Positions 9,929 to 18,228 of a DNA stretch of 64,000 bases are shown here, one piece after another. The DNA comes from Botrimarina mediterranea (lineage in GTDB: Bacteria; Planctomycetota; Planctomycetia; Pirellulales; Lacipirellulaceae), in contig NZ_CP036349.1 of the NCBI RefSeq assembly GCF_007753265.1, positions 4,311,363-4,375,362 on the forward strand. The letters are read 5' to 3'. The translations under genes were made by a program, and so were the position numbers. The notes below the pieces were generated by a model. It was not told the origin of the DNA. It searched no databases and saw nothing but the letters and a program-made list of their open reading frames with translations. Position 1 is the stretch's first letter; the number at the start of each line of letters is the position of its first letter.

Positions 9929-10592
9929 GACGCATCAGGAGCGCCTCGACAGCTTCTATGGCGGCCAAGCGGACGAGTACGACGCGTTCCGCAAGAAGAT
10001 GCTGCACGGACGTGAGGCGCTGTTCGAGCGGCTCCCCGTGACGCCCGGCGGCTCGTGGATCGACATCGGGGCCGGCACCGCTCGCAACGGCGAGCTGTTG
10101 GGCGACCGCATCCATGAATACGGCGCGGTGACGTTCCTCGACTTGTCGAAGTCGCTGCTCGAAGTCGCCGACCGCCGCATTAAGGATTCGGGCTGGTCCA
10201 ACGCCACGACGCTCTGCGCTGACGCCACGGCGATCCCGCTGCCAGACGCGTCGCTCGATCTGGTGACGTTCACCTACTCGCTAACGATGATCCCCGACTG
10301 GTTCGCGGCGATCGAAGAAGCGCAGCGTCTGCTCAAGCCCGGAGGCGTCATCGGCGTCGTGGACTTCTACGTCTCGCGCAAGTACCCGGCCGACGGGCGG
10401 CGGAAGCACTCGTACTTCAACCGCAACTTCTGGCCGTACTGGTTCAACCACGACAACGTCCACCCGAGCCCCGACCACCTGCCGATGCTCGAACGGCGCT
10501 TCACCGCCGAGTTGGTGGAAGAGTCGCAAGGCAAGCTGCCGCTGCTGCCGATCATCCGCGCGCCGTATTACCGGTTCATTGGAAAGAAGTAG
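9867..10592 (+). CDS. btaB: BtaB: diacylglyceryl-homoserine N-methyltransferase
   Basis: SAM-dependent methyltransferase of 241 residues predicted to trimethylate diacylglyceryl-homoserine to DGTS. It shows the class I motifs WIDIGAGTARNGE (about residues 58-70), FLDLSKSLLEVA (motif II), ADATAIPLPDASLDLVTF (about 115-132) and LLKPGGVIGVVDFYVS. The ATG at 9867 lies inside the end of btaA; upstream reading in this frame is the btaA shadow. Its stop overlaps the first arm of a palindromic repeat. Assignment depends on the btaA-btaB pairing known from alphaproteobacteria. Confidence 0.84.
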   Translation: MGALSQLKTLYHLTLSPIRGETHQERLDSFYGGQADEYDAFRKKMLHGREALFERLPVTPGGSWIDIGAGTARNGELLGDRIHEYGAVTFLDLSKSLLEVADRRIKDSGWSNATTLCADATAIPLPDASLDLVTFTYSLTMIPDWFAAIEEAQRLLKPGGVIGVVDFYVSRKYPADGRRKHSYFNRNFWPYWFNHDNVHPSPDHLPMLERRFTAELVEESQGKLPLLPIIRAPYYRFIGKK

Positions 10593-10694
10593 GAAGTTGG
10601 AAGTGGGAAGTTGGCGCAAGCGATGCAGCGGCCATTACAACACTTCTAACCAAACTTGCTTCCTCCCACTTCGCACTTCCTACTTCCCACTTCC
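10586..10694. repeat. Word-type inverted repeat (GGAAGT words) bridging btaB and the next gene
   Basis: The left arm (about 10586-10612) is near-tandem GGAAGT/GGGAAGT. The right arm (about 10668-10694) is its imperfect reverse complement. The left arm contains the btaB stop codon, and the right arm ends two bases before the GTG start of the glycosyltransferase, so the element occupies the whole gap. Confidence 0.8.
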
Positions 10695-10696
10695 CT

Positions 10697-11767
10697 GTGT
10701 CCCTCCTCTACTACAGCGTGATGGGCGAGGGTCGCGGCCATGCGGCTCGCGCGCGGGCTGTTGTCGAGCGGATGCGGGGGCGGCATCGGGTGGTGCTATT
10801 CACCTCGCACGATGCCCTGGAATTCCTGGCGAAGGAGTACGCAGACGACGCCGAGGTCGACGTCCGTGAGATCCCGGGGCTCAAGTTCCACTACACGACC
10901 TCGGGGATCGACAACCTCAAGACGATCCGCCTTGGATTAGCGTTCTGGGCGTCGATGCGGCGGCACACGAACGAATTGGAAGAGGCGATCGTCGCCGAGC
11001 GTCCAGACCTCGTCATCACCGACTTTGAGCCCCTGCTCCCCCGCGCCGCGCGACGTCAGGGCGTGCCCGTGTTGAGCCTTGATCATCAGCACTTTCTTTC
11101 GACCTACGACCTCTCGACCCTGCCGCGCGAGCTGCGGGATTGGGCATGGCGGATGAGCTGGTCGATCTGGGCCTTCGGCATCCGCCAAGAGCGAACGGTC
11201 GTCTCGGCGTTCTACAAGCCGCCGCTGCGTCGCGGTTGCGAGGACGTCGTGCAGGTCGGCCCGCTGATCCGCAGCGCTGTCGCCAGCCGTCAGCCGACGA
11301 AGGGCGATTTCATCCTCTCCTACGTCCGCCGGGCGACGCCGCAACGGGTGCTCGACTTGCTGGCGGATCTGCCGATGCCGGTCAAGCTCTACGGGCTCGG
11401 TGCACGACCCGCCAAAGGCTCACTGACCTATCACCCCATCGACGAGCAGACCTTCGCCGACGATCTGGCGGGCTGCGACGCAGTGATCGGCGCCGCGGGC
11501 AACCAACTCACCGGCGAATCCCTGTACTTTGGCAAGCCGGTGCTGGTGCTCCCCGAACGTCACCACTACGAGCAACGCATCAATGGCGAGTTCGTCGAGC
11601 AGATGCAGGGCGGCGAACGGCGGATACTGGAACGCGTCACCGCCGACGACATGCAGGGCTTTCTCGGGCGCCGCGAACTCTACCGCGAGCGCCTCGCCCA
11701 AACGCGCCCATGCCCGGACGGCTGCCCGCGCGTGATCGAAGTCATCGAAGAGATGCTCGCATCATGA
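10697..11767 (+). CDS. GT-B fold glycosyltransferase (COG1819-like)
   Basis: Predicted nucleotide-sugar glycosyltransferase of 356 residues. The N-terminal domain opens with SVMGEGRGHAARARAVV, the acceptor-side glycine loop of MurG/UGT-like enzymes. The C-terminal donor domain carries DAVIGAAGNQLTGESLYFGKPVLVLPE (split here as the AAGNQLTGE and GKPVLVLPE motifs). The start is GTG at 10697, immediately after a palindromic repeat. Position behind btaAB suggests, but does not prove, a glycolipid product. No membrane segment is evident, so it is probably peripheral. Confidence 0.75.
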   Translation: MSLLYYSVMGEGRGHAARARAVVERMRGRHRVVLFTSHDALEFLAKEYADDAEVDVREIPGLKFHYTTSGIDNLKTIRLGLAFWASMRRHTNELEEAIVAERPDLVITDFEPLLPRAARRQGVPVLSLDHQHFLSTYDLSTLPRELRDWAWRMSWSIWAFGIRQERTVVSAFYKPPLRRGCEDVVQVGPLIRSAVASRQPTKGDFILSYVRRATPQRVLDLLADLPMPVKLYGLGARPAKGSLTYHPIDEQTFADDLAGCDAVIGAAGNQLTGESLYFGKPVLVLPERHHYEQRINGEFVEQMQGGERRILERVTADDMQGFLGRRELYRERLAQTRPCPDGCPRVIEVIEEMLAS

Positions 11768-11810
11768 GCCGTCGGCGCTAGCCGCGCGTGAATCACGGAC
11801 CGAGCCGCCC

Positions 11811-12416
11811 TCACCAACCACGACCGCGAAGGTCGATTTCACCAATGGGCCAACCCTCACTCGCTGGATAACGCATCAAGACATCATCCCAGAAGGGATT
11901 CGCCTGCGGGTCTTCTTCATTCAGCGAGTTGTAAACGCGGTTTTCGACGAGCTTGCAGCCGATCTGCTCATAGAACGGCTGAACCTTGAAGCTGGTCTGA
12001 AACAGCGCGAATGGAAACACGCCCTGATCGACGCGCGCGAACGCCGCGTGCGTCACCGCGGCGCCGAGGCCTTGGCCGCGGCACTCCGGGTCGGTCGCCA
12101 CGTAAGCGAGCGCCATCACCGTGAGCTCGCCCGCGTTGGCGCCGACCGTGCGGCCGAAAGTCACGGCATGGGCGACGACACGGTCTTCTTGAAGGATGAT
12201 GTGCGACACCGGGCCGCACTCGACAGGCCCGTCATACTCCTGCCCAATCCGCTTGAGCTGCGCAGCCCTTTCAACCGGCCCTTTGTCGGGCTTCGGAAAA
12301 ACCTTGGCCAATAGCCCGCCCACGGCGAGGGCTTCGTCCTCGCTGATCTGCATCAGGCGACAGCTCTTGACCGTGTGCTGCATCATTCTCATCAAGCGAA
12401 TCTCGGAGGTAGACAT
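11811..12416 (-). CDS. GNAT-family N-acetyltransferase
   Basis: Acetyl-CoA-dependent acyltransferase of 201 residues. The GNAT core is visible from about residue 75. The beta4/alpha3 CoA-binding motif appears as LAYVATDPECRGQGLGAAVT, containing the R-G-Q-G-L-G pyrophosphate loop. The FYEQIGCK segment near the C-terminus is the usual motif B end. The substrate is unknown. It is convergent with the glycosyltransferase. Confidence 0.82.
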   Translation of the reverse strand: MSTSEIRLMRMMQHTVKSCRLMQISEDEALAVGGLLAKVFPKPDKGPVERAAQLKRIGQEYDGPVECGPVSHIILQEDRVVAHAVTFGRTVGANAGELTVMALAYVATDPECRGQGLGAAVTHAAFARVDQGVFPFALFQTSFKVQPFYEQIGCKLVENRVYNSLNEEDPQANPFWDDVLMRYPASEGWPIGEIDLRGRGW

Positions 12417-12497
12417 GGTGCATCCCCCAAGTCTAGCTCACACCCCGCCCCCGTCAGATTAGACCTCGAAGCCAAAAAACGGGCTATCGATTTAGTT

Positions 12498-12632
12498 GAA
12501 CCACAAAGGAACGAAGGAACAAAGGATTAAAATAGCCCGCGAATAGCGCGAATGGGCGCGAATAAGACAGTCCATTCGCGCTATTCGCGGGCCCTTAATA
12601 CTTTCCTTTGTTCCCTCGTTCCTTTGTGGTTC
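12498..12632. repeat. Nested word-type inverted repeat (AAGGAAC and GCGAATA words)
   Basis: Outer arms 12498-12525 and 12605-12632 (AACCACAAAGGAACGAAGG and complement) enclose perfect 21-base inner arms, 12535-12555 and 12572-12592 (GCCCGCGAATAGCGCGAATG and complement). The right end overlaps the stop codon of the DNA-glycosylase gene by two bases. Two different words are nested, as in the 6344 element. Confidence 0.9.
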
Positions 12633-13617
12633 ATTTATCAAGCTGCGCTGCGGTGAAGGATGAGCCTACGGTGTCGGCGTCCCAGGTCCAGGCTTCGCCG
12701 CGTTGGCTCTCGTAGTCGCGCCAGAGTTCGAACCAGTACGCCAGGAAGCGGTGCGGGCGGTAGCGCTCGTAATGGGTGATGATCTGTGGGTGCAGCGCGA
12801 GCGGGTTGACGGGTCGCTCGACGCCTTGGCGTTTGCAGTAGAGGCGGTAGGTTTCGGTGTCGATCGGCAGCTCGTCGTCGCGGTCGAGCAGCTGAAGTAC
12901 GTTCGCCGCCGAGTAGGGGCCGAACCCATCGAGCGACAGCAGCTTCTCGCGCAGCTCCTCGGTCGAGCGCTCCGGCGACTCGAACCAAGCGGCTTCGAGC
13001 TGGCCTTTGGCGAACAGCCGCGCGAGGCCGATGATCCGCTTGGCCCGATAGCCGACCCGACAGACTTTCTGTAGCCGCGCCGGCGTCCAGCGGGCGAGGC
13101 GCTCGGCCGAGGGGAAGGCGCCGCCGCCGACGCGCTCGACCAGCAGCTGGTTCATCCGCACCGTGCTCGGCCAGCCGACGTTGCAGCTGGTGATCGTCTT
13201 GACCATGTCCTCCAGCAGCGTCGCCGACCGGATCAGCCGGCCGTAGCCGCGGCGTTTGGCGGCGGGGAGAGCCCGGTGGAGCTGGCGGAGGTCTTTGTCG
13301 AGGCGGAGCATCCGGCCGATCGCCGCCCGCAGGGCCTGGCGGGCCGGCGGCGAGACGACCACGTCGCAGCGGACCCGCAGGGGCGCCCCCCGTCCGGCGG
13401 GTTGGTCGATCGTGGCGTGGAACCGCTCCTCGGGGAGACCGAACTCGGCGGCGTCGAACGATCGCTCCCAAGTGAACTCCTGAGGGCGCCAGCGGTTGGG
13501 CGCCAGCAGGAAGTAGCCGTACGAGCAGACTGCCGTGGGGAGCCACAAATCGGCGGGAACGGCGATCGACAGGCGGCTGGGGCGGGGCATTCGGGCCGAT
13601 TTTTGAGGGAAACTCAT
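12631..13617 (-). CDS. HhH-GPD base-excision DNA glycosylase
   Basis: Predicted to remove damaged bases from DNA. In 328 residues the N-terminal part (about 15-120) resembles the AlkA/OGG beta-domain. The helix-hairpin-helix is LLSLDGFGPYSAANVLQLL (about 233-251), followed by LPIDTETYR, which carries the catalytic Asp of the GPD loop. There is no FCL iron-sulfur Cys set at the C-terminus, so it is closer to AlkA/OGG than to EndoIII/MutY. Base specificity cannot be assigned. The stop codon lies in a palindromic repeat. Confidence 0.8.
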   Translation of the reverse strand: MSFPQKSARMPRPSRLSIAVPADLWLPTAVCSYGYFLLAPNRWRPQEFTWERSFDAAEFGLPEERFHATIDQPAGRGAPLRVRCDVVVSPPARQALRAAIGRMLRLDKDLRQLHRALPAAKRRGYGRLIRSATLLEDMVKTITSCNVGWPSTVRMNQLLVERVGGGAFPSAERLARWTPARLQKVCRVGYRAKRIIGLARLFAKGQLEAAWFESPERSTEELREKLLSLDGFGPYSAANVLQLLDRDDELPIDTETYRLYCKRQGVERPVNPLALHPQIITHYERYRPHRFLAYWFELWRDYESQRGEAWTWDADTVGSSFTAAQLDK

Positions 13618-13816
13618 GGTCCTGCCGCCATGGTGGCGACCTTAACAGACTGGTAAGATGCGCACGGACGCGCCGGTGGCGCCAGCGGCCCCCGCTGCGC
13701 GACGGCTCCGCGTCCTCTGCGAGATTGCTCCCCCTCGCCGTGGGTCTGCCGCGGTCGGGGACGACGCGGCTCTCGTGGCCGCTGAGAAAACAGCTACCCC
13801 CGCCCCGCCTTGCCCT

Positions 13817-14707
13817 ATGTCGATCGGCCAGTCGATCCCGCCCGCCGCCATGACGTCTGACAACCAGACGCCCGAAGACGCCTTGCCGACCCCGGCCGCC
13901 CCGCGCCCCAAGCGCGGCGTCCCGAGCGGATTGTGGCTGCGTTGCGACGACTGCGGCGAGACCGTCTTCCGCAAGGAAGTCGAACAACTGATGAGCGTGT
14001 GCCCGGTCTGCGGCCGGCACATGTATCTCAGCGCGCCCGACCGGGTTCGGTTCATGCTCGACGAGGGGACGTTCGAGGAGTGGGACGGCGACCTGATGCC
14101 GGCCGATCCGCTGCAATTCGCCGACAAGAAGCCCTACGCCGAGCGCGTCATCGCCGAGCAGAAGCGGACCGGCCTGAAGGACGCGGCCCTCACCGGCGCG
14201 GGCATGATCCGCGGCCGCCGGGTGGCGTTCGGCGTCACCGACTCGGCCTTCATCATGGGGAGCATGGGCTCGGTCGTCGGCGAGCGGCTCACCCGGCTCA
14301 TCGAGCGCGCCACCGAGCAGAAGCTCCCCGTCGTGATCGTCAGCGGCTCGGGCGGCGGCGCCCGGATGCACGAGGGCATCCTCTCACTGATGCAGATGGC
14401 CAAGGTCTCCGCCGCGCTGGCGAAGTACGGCGACGCTGGCGGCCTGTTTATTTCGGTGCTCACCAACCCCACGATGGGCGGCGTCGCCGCGAGCTTCGCG
14501 TCGCTGGGCGACCTGGTGTTCGCCGAGCCCAAGGCGCTGATCGGCTTCGCCGGCCCGCGAACGATTAAGGCCACGCTCCGCACCGAACTCCCCGAGGGCT
14601 TTCAGACAAGCGAGTTCCTCCTCGAGCACGGCTACATCGACCGCATCGTCCGCCGCGCGGACTTGAAGAGCGAGATCGCGCGGACGATTGACTACTGCGG
14701 GAAGTAA
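13817..14707 (+). CDS. accD: Acetyl-CoA carboxylase carboxyltransferase subunit beta (AccD)
   Basis: Beta subunit of the carboxyltransferase that makes malonyl-CoA, the first step in fatty acid synthesis. The four-Cys zinc ribbon (CDDC then CPVC, about residues 42-65) precedes the crotonase-like domain with [37 protein letters not shown] and [16 protein letters not shown]. The length of 296 residues is normal. ATGs at 13817 and 13850 are both possible; neither has a good ribosome site, and the longer frame back to 13658 is unlikely. The alpha subunit accA is not in the window. Confidence 0.92.
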   Translation: MSIGQSIPPAAMTSDNQTPEDALPTPAAPRPKRGVPSGLWLRCDDCGETVFRKEVEQLMSVCPVCGRHMYLSAPDRVRFMLDEGTFEEWDGDLMPADPLQFADKKPYAERVIAEQKRTGLKDAALTGAGMIRGRRVAFGVTDSAFIMGSMGSVVGERLTRLIERATEQKLPVVIVSGSGGGARMHEGILSLMQMAKVSAALAKYGDAGGLFISVLTNPTMGGVAASFASLGDLVFAEPKALIGFAGPRTIKATLRTELPEGFQTSEFLLEHGYIDRIVRRADLKSEIARTIDYCGK

Positions 14708-14736
14708 GCGGCTGTGCGAACGGTTCGTGGCGCCCT

Positions 14737-14803
14737 CCGGGGCTTACGCCACGCGGCTCGCTGAGTTCTCGCGTAAGTGCGAGCCGGGCGGCTTTAGCCC
14801 CGG
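14737..14803. repeat. Inverted repeat (CCGGGGCTTACGCC / GGCTTTAGCCCCGG)
   Basis: Arms of 24 bases (14737-14760 and 14780-14803) are imperfect reverse complements sharing GGGGCT, a central GCC and the CGGCTCG end. A shorter hairpin with the same GGGGCCTTAGCCCC core occurs at about 5417-5430. It lies 29 bases after accD. Confidence 0.75.
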
Positions 14804-14955
14804 AAGCGTGTGCCTTGTAGCGATCAGCCTTCATTGCTGCACACTGACTCCGGTGTCGAATCGGTGGCGCCCACAGCAGGCCCCTGAGGGCCCACAGGAG
14901 GCCCTAGGACGGCTCCAAACACCCCGAGGCGAAGTTGGGGCTCGGGGAGGATCAG

Positions 14956-14996
14956 AACGCCGCTAGAAGGCCGCCAGGAGCCTCTAGCGGGGCGTT
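14956..14996 (+). terminator. Hairpin, possible accD-side terminator
   Basis: AACGCCGCTAGAAGGC and GCCTCTAGCGGGGCGTT form an imperfect stem with an eight-base loop. No strong T tract follows, so termination is uncertain. Confidence 0.35.
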
Positions 14997-15334
14997 ACGG
15001 ATTCCGTGTTTTTCCGATGTTTGCTGACCTTTTCAGTTGCAATTGGCCACCTGTGACCCTTGCCCGACGAGCCCCTTCGCGCGGCCTCGCAAAGAGTTGG
15101 TTTCGCAACGGTCGTACTCAGGTCTTGTTGTGGTTGAAGCCCTTGTTCATCACGTTGTAATAGCCCTCGGTAACTCCGAAATTCGAGAGGGAACAGGGAA
15201 CGCCTCCGTTTGAAGCACCACTCTTCCTTGCAAGTCGCTAAGTACGCCTACTAACGCTTGCTCGTCAGCCGCGTCGCGCTACACTTCTCCGTCCCGCCTC
15301 GCTTCCCCTTCCCTACCCCTCGCCCCCCGCTGCC

Positions 15335-17242
15335 GTGCCCCGTTTGCGTTCGTCCCGCTCGCGTTTCGAGCGGTTCCGTCAGGCTTATCTTGCCGGCAAG
15401 GTCGAGGCCGACCTGCCGCCGGGCGCCGCGGACCCTGAGAAGGACCACAAGCGGGCATCCGCCGACGAGCGGCAGCAGTACCTGCGGCAGTACATCGAGT
15501 GGCTGTGGCCGCACCGTGGCGCCGTTGCGTTGATGATGGGCCTAGCGCTGGCGGTGGCGACCCTGGAAGTCGCGCAGCCACTGTTCATGCGCTACGTCGT
15601 CGATAACGTGCTGCTAGCGGAAGGGCTCACCGACGCCGAGCGGCTCACCAAGCTGCATGTCGCCGGCATCGCGCTGCTGCTGGTGGTCATCGTCGACCGC
15701 ACGCTCGACATCTGGAAGAACTGCCAGCAACGGCTGCTGAATCTGCGGGTCATCCAGGCGTTGCGACGGGCGCTGTTCAGCCGGTTGCTGCGGCTGCCGC
15801 TGGGGCAACTCACCGATATGAAGACGGGCGGCATCCTCTCTCGGCTGTCGGGGGACATCGACCGCACGACGGGGCTCTTGCAACTGGCGGTGATCTCGCC
15901 AGGCGTCTCGGCCGTGCGGCTGGTGATCGCCATCGGCATCTTGCTGGCCGTCAACTGGCGCCTCGCGCTGACGGCGATGATGGTCATCCCGCCGGCGCTG
16001 GTGATCAGCTTGTGGGTCGCGCGGCGCATCCGGCCGATCTACCGTTCGATGCGTAAGGAGAACTCCGAGATCGACGCCCGCGTCAGCGAGACGTTCGGCG
16101 GCATCCGGGTCGTGCGGTCGTTCCAACGCGAGACGCGCGAGCTCGCCGAGTACCTCGTCGGTCGGCACACGATCGCCCGCAAGGAGTACTTCGCCCAGCA
16201 GCGCGAGATGGTGTTGTGGAGCAGTTGGGCGCTGCTGCTGGCGATCGTGAACGTCGTCATCGTCTGGTACGGCGGCTTCTTGAATCTCGCCGGCTCGGCC
16301 TCGATCGGCGACATCATGGCGTTCCAATGGTACACGTTCATGCTGCTCAACCCGGTGTGGCAGATCGTCAACTCGTTCAGCGAGTTGCAGCGGTCGCTCG
16401 CCGGCATGGAGCGCGTCTTCGAGGTGCTGCAGAGCCCCACCGACAAACCGGACAAGCCCGGCGCGATCGAGGCGCCGCAGGTGGTCGAAGAGATCCGCTT
16501 CGACCACGTCACGTTCGAGTATGCGCCGGGACAGCCGGTGATCAGCGATTTCAATCTGACTGCCAAGGGCGGGCAGGTCGTCGCGTTGGTGGGTCGCAGC
16601 GGCGCCGGCAAGACGACGATCACCGACCTCGTGGCGCGGTTCTACGACCCAACCGACGGCGCCGTACGGCTCAACGGCATCGACCTGCGCGACCTGCGGC
16701 TCGATTCATACCGCGGGTTGCTGGGCGTCGTGCAGCAGGACACGTTCCTGTTCGACGGATCGATCCGCGACAACATCGCCTACGGCCGGCAGCACGCCAC
16801 CGACGAAGAGGTTGTCGAAGCCGCCAGGCACGCCAACGCCCACAACTTCATCGCCGAACTCGACAAGGGTTATGAGTCGCTGATCGGCGAACGCGGCGTG
16901 AAGCTCTCCGGCGGGCAGGCGCAGCGGTTGTCGATCGCCCGCGCTCTATTAGCCGACCCGCAGATCCTGATCCTCGACGAGGCGACGAGCAATCTCGACA
17001 GCGAGAGCGAGCAGCTCATCCAGCAGTCGCTGGACGAGTTGATGCACACCCGGACGACCTTCGTAATCGCCCACCGGCTGTCGACGATCGCGGCGGCGGA
17101 CGTGATCATCGTCATGGAGGAGGGGCGGATCGTCGAGCACGGCACGCACGACGAGCTGATGGCCCGGGGAGGCGCGTACCGTGAGATGGTCGCCCGGCAA
17201 CGCGACGCGATGCGCGACGACGCCGCGGTGCTGCTCGAGTAG
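15335..17242 (+). CDS. ABC exporter, MsbA/MDR-like half transporter
   Basis: Fused membrane and ATPase half-transporter of 635 residues, acting as a homodimer in the inner membrane. About 60 polar residues precede six transmembrane segments (about residues 65-330). The nucleotide-binding domain contains Walker A GRSGAGKTT (about 420), the Q-loop VVQQDTFLF, signature LSGGQAQRLSIARAL, Walker B ILILDEATSNLD and the switch His in IAHRLSTI. Lipid A or another lipid is the likely cargo for such members, but sequence does not settle this. The start is GTG at 15335. A GC-rich hairpin follows the stop. Confidence 0.9.
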   Translation: MPRLRSSRSRFERFRQAYLAGKVEADLPPGAADPEKDHKRASADERQQYLRQYIEWLWPHRGAVALMMGLALAVATLEVAQPLFMRYVVDNVLLAEGLTDAERLTKLHVAGIALLLVVIVDRTLDIWKNCQQRLLNLRVIQALRRALFSRLLRLPLGQLTDMKTGGILSRLSGDIDRTTGLLQLAVISPGVSAVRLVIAIGILLAVNWRLALTAMMVIPPALVISLWVARRIRPIYRSMRKENSEIDARVSETFGGIRVVRSFQRETRELAEYLVGRHTIARKEYFAQQREMVLWSSWALLLAIVNVVIVWYGGFLNLAGSASIGDIMAFQWYTFMLLNPVWQIVNSFSELQRSLAGMERVFEVLQSPTDKPDKPGAIEAPQVVEEIRFDHVTFEYAPGQPVISDFNLTAKGGQVVALVGRSGAGKTTITDLVARFYDPTDGAVRLNGIDLRDLRLDSYRGLLGVVQQDTFLFDGSIRDNIAYGRQHATDEEVVEAARHANAHNFIAELDKGYESLIGERGVKLSGGQAQRLSIARALLADPQILILDEATSNLDSESEQLIQQSLDELMHTRTTFVIAHRLSTIAAADVIIVMEEGRIVEHGTHDELMARGGAYREMVARQRDAMRDDAAVLLE

Positions 17243-17256
17243 CAACTGCCAAGATG

Positions 17257-17286
17257 TTGAGCCGCGCCCTAACGGGCGCGGCTCAA
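17257..17286 (+). terminator. GC-rich perfect hairpin after the ABC exporter
   Basis: TTGAGCCGCGCCC and its perfect 13-base complement enclose a four-base loop, 15 bases after the stop. There is no poly-T run, so it may act as a 3' stabilising hairpin instead of a terminator. Confidence 0.5.
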
Positions 17287-17359
17287 ACGGGCGAGAGGTT
17301 GACGGGACGCATCACTACACAGTTGGTAAGCGACTCCCGCGGACGTTAAACTCCGCGGC

Positions 17360-18214
<855 letters not shown>

Positions 18215-18228
18215 GGCGGCTTTCAGGA

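Larger units (their letters stand above)
14708..15334. other. 627-base gene-free interval with hairpins and a short relic-like frame
   Basis: No complete gene is supported. It holds the 14737 inverted repeat, direct copies of GCCCACAG near 14870-14900, and the hairpin at 14956. On the minus strand an open stretch of 39 codons (15118-15237) ends in NVMNKGFNHNKT before a TGA. Its composition is lower in GC than the neighbours and it may be the end of a decayed gene. The promoter of the ABC transporter should lie near the right end. Confidence 0.5.

Noticed and set aside
12638-14371. A 577-codon minus-strand frame across the DNA glycosylase and accD
   Set aside because: It overlaps two well-supported genes in another frame and on the other strand, and its composition is that of a shadow frame.
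15100-15260. Possible tmRNA or other structured RNA in the gap before the ABC exporter
   Set aside because: No tRNA-like acceptor or T-loop and no tag-peptide ending typical of tmRNA could be found.
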